A stretch of 64,000 nucleotides of DNA from Mumia xiangluensis (GCF_010994095.1 NZ_WJYO01000005.1:400359-464358), one strand, 5' to 3'; positions 26,449-34,646 are shown, counted from the first letter of the stretch. Notes: generated by a model from the letters alone, not told the origin. Numbers and translations are program-made.

Positions 26449-27402
26449 TCAGCCTGCGGACTGGGCGACCGCGCTGCGCGACTTCTCGACGAGTGCCGAC
26501 ACCTCCGGCAGCACCGCCGTACGGACGTCGACGGCCTTCGGCAGGAGTCCGTTCGCGAACAGCAGGTCGGCGGCGTGCTGCTGCTCGTCCAGGAAGGTGT
26601 CGTCGACCGGGTTGAGGCCGAACGGACGGTGCGCGAGCGCGTGCTCCCAGGCCTCGACGCTGGCCGGCTGCCCGTGCGCCTGCGCGTCGGCGACGAAGAA
26701 CTCGGCAGCCTCGCGGGGGTCGGCGACGATCCGCGCGTCGGACTCCTGCAGCGCGTCGATCACGGCGGCGAGCTCGTCGGTGCGCTCGACCGCGAAGTCG
26801 CGCCGCGTGAACCACAGCGACGGGTGGCTGAACAGTCCGTCGGTCTCGACGAGCGTCGTCACCTCGGTCTCCTGCTCGACGCGCGAGAGCTCCGGGTACG
26901 ACCCGGTCCAGGCGTCGATCGCACCGGCGAGGAAGAGGTCGGCGGCGTCACCGCCCACGTCCACCGGCTCGACGTCGTCCCAGCCCAGACCGACCTGCTC
27001 GAGCGCGAACAGGAGCAGCGTCGTCTGCCACGAGCCGTGCCCGATGCCGATCTTCTTGCCGCGCAGGTCGGCGACGGTCGAGATGCCGGAGCCGGCCTTC
27101 GCGACCAGCCGGCCGTTCTCGACCCGCGGCTGCGAGATGCCGATGTAGACGAGGTCGTGCCCCTGGCCGAGGCCGGTGATCGGAGGCGTGAAGCCCGTCC
27201 CGATCACGTCGTAGCCCTCCTCGGTGAACAGGTGGTCGGCGTGGACGGTCGGCAGCCCCTCGCGGACGCCGGGCTTCGGGCCCGACGGCAGCTCGCGCAG
27301 GTCGACCCAGGTCACGTCGTCGAGCTTCTGCTCCAGGAGGTTGCGGTGGCGCAGGACGAACAGCGAGTTGTTGTGCGGGAAGAATCCGACGCGGGTGGTC
27401 AT
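26449..27402 (-). CDS. SsuA-like substrate-binding-fold protein without a signal peptide
   Basis: A 317-residue periplasmic-binding-fold protein of the aliphatic sulfonate / nitrate (SsuA/NMT1) type: STVADLRGKKIGIGHGSWQTTLLLFALEQVGL and DAWTGSYPELSRVE are its usual signposts. It begins directly at MTTRVGFFPHNNSLF, with no hydrophobic leader and no lipobox Cys, so it is probably cytoplasmic. Last gene of a seven-gene operon, overlapping the upstream monooxygenase by 4 bp. A true lipoprotein SsuA already heads the operon. Possible roles are a cytoplasmic sulfonate or sulfinate binder, or an enzyme like the DszB desulfinases that share this fold; it lacks a DszB-like N-terminal Cys. Confidence 0.85.
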   Translation of the reverse strand: MTTRVGFFPHNNSLFVLRHRNLLEQKLDDVTWVDLRELPSGPKPGVREGLPTVHADHLFTEEGYDVIGTGFTPPITGLGQGHDLVYIGISQPRVENGRLVAKAGSGISTVADLRGKKIGIGHGSWQTTLLLFALEQVGLGWDDVEPVDVGGDAADLFLAGAIDAWTGSYPELSRVEQETEVTTLVETDGLFSHPSLWFTRRDFAVERTDELAAVIDALQESDARIVADPREAAEFFVADAQAHGQPASVEAWEHALAHRPFGLNPVDDTFLDEQQHAADLLFANGLLPKAVDVRTAVLPEVSALVEKSRSAVAQSAG

Positions 27403-28559
27403 GAGGCGCTCCTGAGGGTTGAGGTGAGGGAGTTCGTGCGGTCGAAGGTGACGCGGGGGAGGACTTCGCTGCCGATCCGGTACGCCTCCTCGAGATGGGG
27501 GACCGCGGCGAGGATGAAGGCGTCGGTGCCGAGGGCGACGAGCTCGTCGAGGCGCTGGGCGACCTGGTCGTAGCTGCCGACGAGCCCGAAGACCGGTCCG
27601 CCGCGGAGCAGGTGGAACCCTGCCCACACGTTCGGCTCGACCTCGAGGTCGCGAGGACCGGTGACCGGTTGCTTGATGAAGCCACGCGCGCGGGCAGCGC
27701 CGACGGAGTCACCCGTCGCGTCGAACGACAGCTTCGACGTGTCGATCGCCGGCCACGCGCGCTCGATCTCGGCCCACGCCTCCTCCTCGGTGGGACGGGC
27801 GAGGATCTCGACGCGCAGCGCGAACCGCGGCGTACGGCCGTAGGCGGCGCTCTCCTCACGCACCTGGCGGAACTTGTCGGGGAGCGCGCTGAACGGCTCG
27901 AGCCATGACAGGTAGTAGTCGGCGTGCTTGCCGGCCGTCTCGATCGCCGCCGGAGACGAGCCCGAGAAGTAGACCTCGGGCACGGGCTGCGCGGCGAGCT
28001 CCGACGGGAGGTGCGCACCACGGACGTCGAAGAAGCGGCCGTCCAGGTCGTACGGCTCGGTGCCCCACGCTCCCTTGAGCGCGTCGAGGAACTCGGCCGT
28101 CCGGGCGTACCGGTCGTCGTGTGCGACAGTGTCACCCCACCACGTCTGCTGCGGGCCGCCGCCTCCGGTGATCACGTTGTACGTGAGGCGGCCGCCGGTG
28201 GCGCGCTGCAGGCTCGCCGACAGCCTCGCCGCGTGCACGGGATCGAGGAACCCTGGCTGGTAGGCGACCATGAACCGGAACGTGCGCGTCTCCCGCGCCA
28301 GCAGGGCCGCGGTCGTGAACGGGTCGTCGGTGAACGGGAAGCTCGGCAGCAGCCCGCCGACGAACCCTGCGGACTCGGCGGCCTTCGCGACGTCGGCCAT
28401 GTGGTCGACGTACGTGTAGCCGTCGTCGCGCCCGCCACGCCGGCCCGGGGTGATGCTCCCGGGCTCGTGCGGTGCCCAGTCGCCTCGCGTCTGCGCGTGG
28501 GGTCGGCGGACCGAGGGCTGGTCGCCGTGGGTGCCGATGCGCCAGTAGACGTCGACCAT
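27399..28559 (-). CDS. LLM-class FMNH2-dependent monooxygenase, SsuD-like (1)
   Basis: A 386-residue bacterial-luciferase-fold enzyme close to alkanesulfonate monooxygenase: FMVAYQPGFLDPVHAARLSASLQRATGGRLTYNVITGGG is the signature segment (about 95-135), with VPEVYFSGSSPAAIETAGKHADYYLSW and GLVGSYDQVAQRLDELVALGTDAFIL further on. It would use FMNH2 and O2 to cleave C-S bonds of sulfonates, freeing sulfite. It starts inside the stop of the second LLM gene (TGATG, 1-nt overlap) and its own stop overlaps the next gene by 4 bp. No flavin reductase is present in the operon, so reduced FMN must come from elsewhere. Confidence 0.92.
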   Translation of the reverse strand: MVDVYWRIGTHGDQPSVRRPHAQTRGDWAPHEPGSITPGRRGGRDDGYTYVDHMADVAKAAESAGFVGGLLPSFPFTDDPFTTAALLARETRTFRFMVAYQPGFLDPVHAARLSASLQRATGGRLTYNVITGGGGPQQTWWGDTVAHDDRYARTAEFLDALKGAWGTEPYDLDGRFFDVRGAHLPSELAAQPVPEVYFSGSSPAAIETAGKHADYYLSWLEPFSALPDKFRQVREESAAYGRTPRFALRVEILARPTEEEAWAEIERAWPAIDTSKLSFDATGDSVGAARARGFIKQPVTGPRDLEVEPNVWAGFHLLRGGPVFGLVGSYDQVAQRLDELVALGTDAFILAAVPHLEEAYRIGSEVLPRVTFDRTNSLTSTLRSAS

Positions 28560-29551
28560 CAGCGGACTCCTGTCGTCTCGAGGTCAGGTGTGCTGGTGCT
28601 GCTTGAGGCAGGTCGTACGAGGGGGAGGAGGTGCTCGCCGATCCGGTACGTCTCCTCGACCCGGGGACGGACGTCGAGGATCACCGTCCCGACGCCCTGG
28701 CTCGCCAGGCGTGCGAGCTCGTCGGCAACCTGTGCGTACGAGCCGACGAGCCCGCCCGGCGAGGAGTGCCCGCGGGTCGCGAACCCGTCCCACCAGGACG
28801 CCCCCGAGGGGAGTGGTACGAGGTCAGGGCTCGCGCCGGTCTCCGCGGCGAGCTCGCCCAGGGCCTCGCCGACGGTCTCGCGGACGAGCAGCGACAGACG
28901 GATGCCGAGCTCGACCGCCCGTCCGAGGGCGCGCGCCTGCTCCTGCAGCGCGGGCCCGCGCTCGGCCACCTCGTGCGCCGTCGTGAACACGTGGACGTCG
29001 CCGTGCTTGGCGGACAGCCGGAGGGCGTCGTCGTCGCTGCCGGTGAGATGAACACGCGGGAACGGCAGGCCGGCGAGCGCCTCGCGGAAGCCGCCGCCCT
29101 TCACCTGGTAGTACGTCCCCTCGAGATCGAACGTCTCGTGGTTCCACACACCGCGGCTGATCGTGAGGAACTCGTCGGCCCGGGCGTACCAGCTCGCCGC
29201 GTCGGTGCTCGACGGCCGCCGCTGCGACGGGGTCGCCGCAGTCACGAGCGGCGCCCAGTCGAGACGCCCGGCGGTGAACCGCTGGTACGAGGCGGCGACC
29301 TTCGCCGCGTACACCGGGTTGAACGCGGCGACGTGGAACTCGTGCAGCGCGTGCACCCAGCGGGTGTGGCGGAGCGCGTCGCCGACCAGGACCGTCGACT
29401 CCTCGCCACCCAGGTCGTACGGGGCGACGACGCCGTCGAGGCCGGCGACCTCCGCCGCGCGGAAGGCGTGCGCGCGCTCCTCAGACGGCGGGAGGTGGCC
29501 CCAGTCGCGCTCATCGCGGGTGGCGAGCGTCGTCCAGACTCGGAGGCTCAT
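28559..29551 (-). CDS. LLM-class flavin-dependent monooxygenase, SsuD-like (2)
   Basis: A 330-residue second luciferase-fold monooxygenase: TLATRDERDWGHLPPSEERAHAFRAAEVAGLDGVVAPYDLGG, HEFHVAAFNPVYAAKVAASYQRFTAGRLDW and LVGSYAQVADELARLASQGVGTVILDVRP follow the family order. It differs clearly from its neighbour, so the pair should have different substrates or act in sequence, for example one on the sulfonate and one on a sulfone or related intermediate. It overlaps the DszB-like gene by 4 bp upstream. Confidence 0.9.
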   Translation of the reverse strand: MSLRVWTTLATRDERDWGHLPPSEERAHAFRAAEVAGLDGVVAPYDLGGEESTVLVGDALRHTRWVHALHEFHVAAFNPVYAAKVAASYQRFTAGRLDWAPLVTAATPSQRRPSSTDAASWYARADEFLTISRGVWNHETFDLEGTYYQVKGGGFREALAGLPFPRVHLTGSDDDALRLSAKHGDVHVFTTAHEVAERGPALQEQARALGRAVELGIRLSLLVRETVGEALGELAAETGASPDLVPLPSGASWWDGFATRGHSSPGGLVGSYAQVADELARLASQGVGTVILDVRPRVEETYRIGEHLLPLVRPASSSTSTPDLETTGVR

Positions 29552-30600
29552 CGGACCGACGCTCCGTCCTGCTGCTCGGCGACCTGGCGTGCTGCCTCGG
29601 CGAGCGGCTCGTGCGCGGCCCAGGACGCGACGTCCACCCGCGACGCGAGGAAGCCGTGGTCGTGCAGGAAGCGCTGCTGCTGGTCGAGCAGTGCGAGACG
29701 CTCGCCGTCGAGGGTCGGGGTGAGCGAGAGGTGGACGTCCTCGCCGTACGCGGCGATGACGCCGTCGGCACCGGAGCCGACCTCGCGGCCGAGGATGGCG
29801 CGCAGCTCGTCGACGTGCGTCGCTGCCCAGCGCGAGGCGCGGAGGGTCTCGACCAGGAACTGGACGACGATCTCGGGGCGTTCCGCGAGGAGGTCCTCGT
29901 GGACCGTGATGGGCCGGGGCGTGCCGTTGTTGACGCGTGACGACCGCTCCGCCGTGGCGTCGAGGTCGATCGCGACGACCGCGCCGAGCTCACGTGCCTG
30001 CTCTGCAGAGCGCGCGCCCTTCACATAGACGGCGTCGACGAGGCCGTCGGCGAGCTGCGTCAGCCCGGGCCACGGCGCCGCAGCCGACGGGTCGTTGCCC
30101 GGTGCACGCTCGACGCGTGACTCGACCTCGACGATGTCGACGTCGTCCAGGGTCAGGTCGGCGAGCGCGAGCGCGTTGACGAAGCCGTGCAGCGCCATGG
30201 CCCGCGGGAAGCTGGTCGCGCGCGAGCCGGCCCAGCCCGGGATCGCGACCCGGCGCCCACGCAGGTCTGCGGGACTGGTGATGCCGGCGTCGGGGCGCGT
30301 CAGGATCGACTGCCACTCGTCGATCCAGGTGAGGCCGATCAGCCGGGTCGGGGCGCCTTCGGAGCGCGCGACGAGCGCCGGCACGTTGCCGCCCTCACGG
30401 AAGAGGCCGACGAGCTGGTGGTCGAAGTGGTGCCGCGCGATCTCCGGCGGAGCGTCCTGGAGGACGCCGACGGACAGACCGGCAGGGGTGAAGGCCTCGT
30501 CGAGCCACCCGAGGTTGTACGCGAGGCCGCTCGCGGTCGGGACGGGGCACCGCGTGTACCAGAGCTGGTTCACGTCGGTCCGTTCGGAGACGCTGGTCAT
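29548..30600 (-). CDS. DszB-like sulfinate desulfinase (SsuA fold, no signal peptide)
   Basis: A 350-residue protein with the binding-protein fold but no export signal. The N-terminus LWYTRCPVPTASGLAYNLGWLDEA places a Cys exactly where the DszB (2'-hydroxybiphenyl-2-sulfinate desulfinase) family has its catalytic Cys in a (Y/F)xxCPVP setting. The C-terminus LALLDQQQRFLHDHGFL...VASWAA also follows the DszB pattern as I remember it. DLRGRRVAIPGWAG is the shared fold core. A cytoplasmic desulfinase that releases sulfite from a sulfinate made by the adjoining monooxygenases fits the context. A plain transport binding protein is the alternative, but without a signal it could not serve the transporter. 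Confidence 0.8.
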   Translation of the reverse strand: MTSVSERTDVNQLWYTRCPVPTASGLAYNLGWLDEAFTPAGLSVGVLQDAPPEIARHHFDHQLVGLFREGGNVPALVARSEGAPTRLIGLTWIDEWQSILTRPDAGITSPADLRGRRVAIPGWAGSRATSFPRAMALHGFVNALALADLTLDDVDIVEVESRVERAPGNDPSAAAPWPGLTQLADGLVDAVYVKGARSAEQARELGAVVAIDLDATAERSSRVNNGTPRPITVHEDLLAERPEIVVQFLVETLRASRWAATHVDELRAILGREVGSGADGVIAAYGEDVHLSLTPTLDGERLALLDQQQRFLHDHGFLASRVDVASWAAHEPLAEAARQVAEQQDGASVR

Positions 30601-31361
30601 GGGTTCTCCTTCGTGGGGTTGGGGTCGATGCCGAGCTCGCCGAGGAGGCGCTCGCGGAGGTCCACGACGCGCGGGTCCGTGATGGTGCGGGGATGCTCGA
30701 CGTCGATGCGGACGTCGATCGCCACCGATCCGGAGCGCAGCATCACGATCCGGTCCGCGAGCCGGATGGCTTCGTCGATGTCGTGGGTGACGAGCAGGAT
30801 CGCGGGCCGGTGGCGCTCGCGGAGCCGGTCGAGCAGGTCGTGCATCCGCAGGCGGGTCAGCGCGTCGAGCGCCGCGAACGGCTCGTCGAGGAGCAGCAGC
30901 TGCGGGTCGCGTACGAGCGCCCTCGCCAGCGCCACACGCTGAGCCTCGCCTCCGGAGAGCGTCGCCGGCCATGAGCGGGCGTGCCGCTCGAGTCCGACCT
31001 CGGTCAGCGCGGCGAGTGCGGCGCTCTTGTTGCCCTTCGTACGACGCTGGCCGAGGAGGACGTTGCGCAGCACCCGGTGCGCCGGGACGAGTCGAGGCTC
31101 CTGGTAGACCGTCGTGACCCGGGGCGGGACCAGGATCTCGCCCGCGTCCGGCTTCTCGAAACCGTTGAGCAGGCGCAGCAGCGTCGTCTTCCCTGTGCCG
31201 CTCGGGCCGAGTACGGCCACGAACTCGCCGGGCGCGATCGTCAGGTCGATGGCGTCGAGGACGCGGGTGTCTCCGTACGCCTTGCTGACGGCGGTCAGTC
31301 GTGCGGCGGCTCGGCCGGTCGTGGCGGACGGCGTCGTACGGGTGGTGGTGGGCGCGCTCAT
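30597..31361 (-). CDS. ABC transporter ATPase, sulfonate/nitrate type
   Basis: A 254-residue SsuB/TauB-like ATPase. Walker A GPSGTGKTTLL (about 52-62), Q-loop VYQEPRLVPAHRVLRNVLLG, signature LSGGEAQRVALARALVRDPQLLLLDEPFAALDALTRLRMHDLL and switch His in VTHDIDEAI are all intact. The start ATG overlaps the permease stop by 4 bp. It powers the permease encoded just upstream. An Ala/Thr-rich N-terminal extension of about 20 residues precedes the domain. Confidence 0.95.
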   Translation of the reverse strand: MSAPTTTRTTPSATTGRAAARLTAVSKAYGDTRVLDAIDLTIAPGEFVAVLGPSGTGKTTLLRLLNGFEKPDAGEILVPPRVTTVYQEPRLVPAHRVLRNVLLGQRRTKGNKSAALAALTEVGLERHARSWPATLSGGEAQRVALARALVRDPQLLLLDEPFAALDALTRLRMHDLLDRLRERHRPAILLVTHDIDEAIRLADRIVMLRSGSVAIDVRIDVEHPRTITDPRVVDLRERLLGELGIDPNPTKENP

Positions 31362-32242
31362 CGTGCGGCCACCCCCGATCGCCACGGCATCGCGAGGCGC
31401 TCGACGACGCGGATCCCGAGATCGATGAGGACGCCGATCACCGCGTACAGGACGATGCAGAGCACCATGTAGTCGTTGCGGAAGTACTGCTGGGACAGCG
31501 ACACGAGGTAACCGATCCCTGTCGTGGTCCCGATCTGCTCGGCAGCGATCAAGCCCGTGAGGCTGACCGAGAGGCAGATCCGCAGCGCCATGAGGATGTT
31601 GGGGAGCGCTGAGGGCAGGATCACCTGAGCGACCAGGCGTGCACCCGACAAGCCGTACCCCCGTGCGGCCTCGACCACCTTGCGATCCACGCCGCGGACA
31701 CCGAGGTAGGTGTAGGCGTACATCGGCGCCACGGCGGACACCGCGATGAGCACGATCTTGAAGCCCTCGCCGACACCGAACCACGAGAGCAGCAGCGGCA
31801 CGAGCGCGAGGAACGGGACCGCGCGATACATCTGCATCGTCGGGTCGATGAGGTCCTCACCCAGTGCGGAGATCCCGGACAGGATGCCGAGGACCAGACC
31901 GACTGCGACGCCGAGCGTCACCCCGATCGCCGCGCGCCGCCCGGACGCGGCCAGGAAGTCGGTGAGCTGTCCGCTCTCCCACAGCTCCTCGGCCGCCTGC
32001 ACGACCGACCCGGGCGACGAGAGGATCTGGGGATCGAGCCAGCCTGCGCTGCTCGCGACCTGCCACACGGTGAGCAGCGCGATCGGCACGGCGAAGCGCA
32101 GCGTCACCGACAGTGTGCGGCTGCGCTTGCGGCTCCCGAGGAACCGTGGACGGGCGAGCGTCACGGCGGTCCTGTCCGCATCGGCCGGTTCGCCGGCGTC
32201 GGCGCGGTCGGTACGAGGCGTCGCATCCAGAGCGGCCGTCAT
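31358..32242 (-). CDS. ABC transporter permease, sulfonate/nitrate type
   Basis: A 294-residue SsuC/TauC-like permease with about six transmembrane helices. The cytoplasmic EAA coupling loop is EAARGYGLSGARLVAQVILPSALPNI (about 205-230). The N-terminal 45 residues are a charged, disordered extension. It overlaps the lipoprotein binding-protein gene and the ATPase gene by 4 bp each, so subunit synthesis is coupled. Confidence 0.95.
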   Translation of the reverse strand: MTAALDATPRTDRADAGEPADADRTAVTLARPRFLGSRKRSRTLSVTLRFAVPIALLTVWQVASSAGWLDPQILSSPGSVVQAAEELWESGQLTDFLAASGRRAAIGVTLGVAVGLVLGILSGISALGEDLIDPTMQMYRAVPFLALVPLLLSWFGVGEGFKIVLIAVSAVAPMYAYTYLGVRGVDRKVVEAARGYGLSGARLVAQVILPSALPNILMALRICLSVSLTGLIAAEQIGTTTGIGYLVSLSQQYFRNDYMVLCIVLYAVIGVLIDLGIRVVERLAMPWRSGVAAR

Positions 32243-33258
32243 GATCCGAGCTGCACAGCCGCGTCGGAGGACTTCACAGCCTTGCTGATGAACTGGTGCG
32301 CGAGGAAGTAGTCCGCGACGACCTGGATCTTCTCCAGGTCCTTGTCCTCGACCGGGGGGAACGGCAGGCTGTAGCGCTCGACCTCGATGTCGCGTTCCAG
32401 AGCGTCCCCGGAGGTGGCGGTCGGCCCGGAGTCGGTGAACACGTTCTGGAACTTCGCGGGATCGGCGGTCGCCTCCTTCTGAAGCTCGGCGAGCGTGTCC
32501 GTGACGATCTTCAGAGCCTCGGGGTTCTCGTCGACGAGCTCCTGGCGCGCTGCGAGGATCGTGAGGTCGTTGTCCTCGACGTCGTTGTTGGTCACGATCG
32601 TCTTGGCTCCGGCTGCGACAGCAGTGGGGTAGCCGCGCACGATCGCCCACCAGGCGTCGACCTTGCCGGACTGGAACGCGCCGGCCGCCTGCACCGGGTT
32701 CAGATAGACCTTCTCGACCTCGTCGTGACCGATGCCCGCCTTGTCGAGGGCCAGCCCGAGGAGGTACTCGCCGCGACCGCCCTTGTTCACGGCGACCTTC
32801 TTGCCGACGAGCTGGTCGACCGAGGTGACCGAGCTGTCCTTGGGGACGACGAGGCCGTCGCCGACGGGGGCCTTCGGGTCCGTCGTACGGTCGGCGACCG
32901 CGAAGATCTTGAGGTCGTTGCTGGTGGAGAGGTAGCCGATGGCGGGGGAGATGGCGCCCTCGAGGAGGGTCACGTCACCGGACCGGACGGCGTCGATCGT
33001 GGCGGTGAACGATCCGTACGAGCCGCCCCACTCCACCCGCGCGTCCGCAGCCTCGAGCTTCTCGTCGAGGACGCCGGTCTTCTTGGCGTACGCGAGAAGA
33101 CCGGCGTTGCCCGGGTCGACGAGCTTGATCACGGTCTGGTCGTCCGACCCGGCGTTCGCGTCTCCGCCGGCGCAGGCCGTGGTCGTCGCAGCAGTGGTGG
33201 CGAGAGCGACGGCGGCGGCGAGGTGCCGGAGGCGGAGACGTGGCGAACGGTTTGACAT
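32239..33258 (-). CDS. sulfonate-type ABC transporter substrate-binding lipoprotein
   Basis: First gene of the operon and the only binding protein with a proper export signal: a hydrophobic stretch (LAAAVALATTAATTTACAGG) ending in a lipobox whose Cys becomes the membrane anchor. The mature part follows the SsuA/NMT1 type: IKLVDPGNAGLLAYAKKTG..., VEWGGSYGSFTATIDAVRSGDVTLLEGAISP, VGKKVAVNKGGRGEYLLGLALDKAGI. It would capture alkanesulfonates, taurine-like compounds or other organosulfur anions outside the cell. Start 33258 is chosen for AGGAG upstream; in-frame codons up to 33321 are an unlikely extension. A MarR gene lies just upstream on the same strand. Confidence 0.92.
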   Translation of the reverse strand: MSNRSPRLRLRHLAAAVALATTAATTTACAGGDANAGSDDQTVIKLVDPGNAGLLAYAKKTGVLDEKLEAADARVEWGGSYGSFTATIDAVRSGDVTLLEGAISPAIGYLSTSNDLKIFAVADRTTDPKAPVGDGLVVPKDSSVTSVDQLVGKKVAVNKGGRGEYLLGLALDKAGIGHDEVEKVYLNPVQAAGAFQSGKVDAWWAIVRGYPTAVAAGAKTIVTNNDVEDNDLTILAARQELVDENPEALKIVTDTLAELQKEATADPAKFQNVFTDSGPTATSGDALERDIEVERYSLPFPPVEDKDLEKIQVVADYFLAHQFISKAVKSSDAAVQLGS

Positions 33259-33325
33259 GGCTGCTCCTGGGTGGGCTTTCAGCGGGTCGATCGACCCACG
33301 TGAGATGAGTATGTCCATCAACTAG

Positions 33326-33347
33326 ATAGTCATTTACTCATGATCAA
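33326..33347 (-). promoter_or_regulatory. degenerate MarR-type operator at the organosulfur operon promoter
   Basis: ATAGTCATT (33326-33334), a 4-nt spacer and CATGATCAA (33339-33347) match the half-sites of the perfect palindrome before the MarR gene at 7 of 9 positions on the left and 5 of 9 contiguous on the right, with identical spacing. It lies 68 bp upstream of the first operon gene in the most AT-rich part of the gap, where the promoter is expected. Confidence 0.45.
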
Positions 33348-33395
33348 TTATCGAGACGGGAAGGCGAGGGTTCAGGTCCTGATGAATGGAACGGT

Positions 33396-33413
33396 CGACG
33401 CCTGAGGGCGTCG
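33396..33413 (-). terminator. stem-loop after the MarR gene
   Basis: CGACGCC-TGAG-GGCGTCG, a 7-bp stem with a 4-nt loop, begins one base after the MarR stop codon on the minus strand. It should separate MarR transcription from the organosulfur operon. Confidence 0.55.
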
Positions 33414-33414
33414 G

Positions 33415-33903
33415 CTACCGCGGGTCGATGACCGGGTGGCGGGCGCCGGTGTTGGCGTCGAGCTGGAGCAGCAGGCGGCGGAGCGTACGGAGGTCGTCGG
33501 CTCCGATCCCCGTCGCGAGGCGCTCCTCGACGGCGTTGACCGCGGCGTCCGCGGCGTCCCGTCTCTCGAGGCCCGCAGCGGTGATCGAGACGAGGCGGCG
33601 CCGGCCGTCCTCGGGGTCACGCGTGCGTTCGACGAGGCCGAGCATTTCCAGCTTCTTGGTGACGAACACGAGGTAGTTCGGGTCCATGTCGAGCAGCTCG
33701 CCGAGGCGCTGCTGTGCCAGCTCGCCGTGCTGGCGGAGGACGAGGAGGGCGGCGGCCTCGCGGGGGAGCAGGTCGAGCGGCGCGAGGGCCTCGGTGATCC
33801 AGGTCTGGGCGACGCGGCCGATGTGCGACAGCAGGAAGCCGGGACTGCTGAAGCGCGCCTCGGACGTCATGGTCGGGCGGCGGTCAGTCCTGCTGACGGG
33901 CAT
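33415..33903 (-). CDS. MarR family transcriptional regulator
   Basis: A 162-residue winged-helix regulator: LLSHIGRVAQTWITEALAPLDLLPREAAALLVLRQHG, LGELLDMDPNYLVFVTKKLEMLGLVERTRDPEDGRRRLVSITAAGLERRD are the family's recognition helix and wing (about 30-115). Start 33903 is chosen because GAGGTGA stands 2 nt before the ATG; a later ATG at 33870 lacks a ribosome-binding site. It lies upstream of the organosulfur operon in the same direction, separated by a stem-loop. A perfect palindrome upstream of its start, with a weaker copy at the operon promoter, makes it the likely local regulator, possibly sensing a sulfur compound. Confidence 0.92.
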   Translation of the reverse strand: MPVSRTDRRPTMTSEARFSSPGFLLSHIGRVAQTWITEALAPLDLLPREAAALLVLRQHGELAQQRLGELLDMDPNYLVFVTKKLEMLGLVERTRDPEDGRRRLVSITAAGLERRDAADAAVNAVEERLATGIGADDLRTLRRLLLQLDANTGARHPVIDPR

Positions 33904-33943
33904 GGTCACCTCGAGTGGGATCGTCGACGCGAGAGGCGCGCAG

Positions 33944-33965
33944 ATCGTCATGATCGCATGACGAT
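33944..33965 (-). promoter_or_regulatory. probable MarR operator, perfect palindrome
   Basis: ATCGTCATG (33944-33952) and CATGACGAT (33957-33965) form a perfect 9-bp inverted repeat around ATCG. It is 40 bp upstream of the MarR start codon, in promoter position, which suggests autoregulation. Confidence 0.65.
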
Positions 33966-33984
33966 ATGCGGCGATGACGCAGAA

Positions 33985-34022
33985 CGACCGCCAACCTCCG
34001 ATCACGGCGAGGTTGGCGGTCG
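33985..34022 (-). terminator. strong stem-loop after the sunset-domain gene
   Basis: A perfect 14-bp stem, CGACCGCCAACCTC (33985-33998) with GAGGTTGGCGGTCG (34009-34022), closes a 10-nt loop just past the stop of the minus-strand sunset-domain gene. Confidence 0.8.
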
Positions 34023-34040
34023 GTGACTGGCTCGGGTCGT

Positions 34041-34646
34041 TCAGACCTTCGACTTCCGATAGCCGGCGGCAACGGCCGCGCCCTCAGTTCGGAAGCACTC
34101 TTCGGGCTTCGTGCGATCGTAGAAGCTCTGCTCCGGCATGTGGTAGATCATGCTGTCGCCGTTGCCCTTGATGGGAGCCCAGGAGGGACAGTCCCACGTA
34201 GAGATCGGATCGGTCCGGTTGGGTCGCTGACCAGCCTTGACCTTCAACTTCTGCGACTTGACCCGCGTCTTCACGGTGGAGTACTCGCGTACACCGTCGA
34301 CGACAGTCCAGCGCTGGAACTTGACCCGGGTCTTGACGCGGTACGTACCCGGATTCAAGCGAACCTTGGCGCGGTTGCGCGTGATGACCTTCTTGCCGCG
34401 CTTGACCGTCAGAGTCTTGGAGAGCACCTTCACCTGGCCGCGGACTCGGACCACCGGCTTGACGAGAGCCTTGCCTTCGTACGGCGCGGTCTTGGTCTTG
34501 ATCTTCTTGATCTTCACAAGCGGCCGCGGCGCGGCCTCGGCGGGACCTGCCGTGGTTGCCACGAGTCCGAGCGCAACCACGATGGCGACGAGGACTGCGA
34601 TGGACCTCCGCGTCGCCAGCGTCTCGACGGTGAATGAACGATTCAC
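34041..34646 (-). CDS. secreted protein with C-terminal sunset domain
   Basis: A 201-residue exported protein. A signal peptide (SIAVLVAIVVALGLVATTAGPAEA) precedes a very basic beta-rich region (about 45-150) with many Lys/Arg/Val alternations. The last 50 residues, CPSWAPIKGNGDSMIYHMPE followed by QSFYDRTKPEECFRTEGAAVAAGYR, are the sunset domain with its conserved Cys pair, His and Tyr-Asp-Arg motif, related in fold to nuclease-associated zinc modules. Found on many secreted actinobacterial proteins; role unknown. Terminator directly downstream. Confidence 0.85.
   Translation of the reverse strand: MNRSFTVETLATRRSIAVLVAIVVALGLVATTAGPAEAAPRPLVKIKKIKTKTAPYEGKALVKPVVRVRGQVKVLSKTLTVKRGKKVITRNRAKVRLNPGTYRVKTRVKFQRWTVVDGVREYSTVKTRVKSQKLKVKAGQRPNRTDPISTWDCPSWAPIKGNGDSMIYHMPEQSFYDRTKPEECFRTEGAAVAAGYRKSKV

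Noticed and set aside
29548..30600. A third transport substrate-binding protein
   Set aside because: No signal peptide or lipobox, and a Cys in the DszB catalytic position; a cytoplasmic enzyme fits better.
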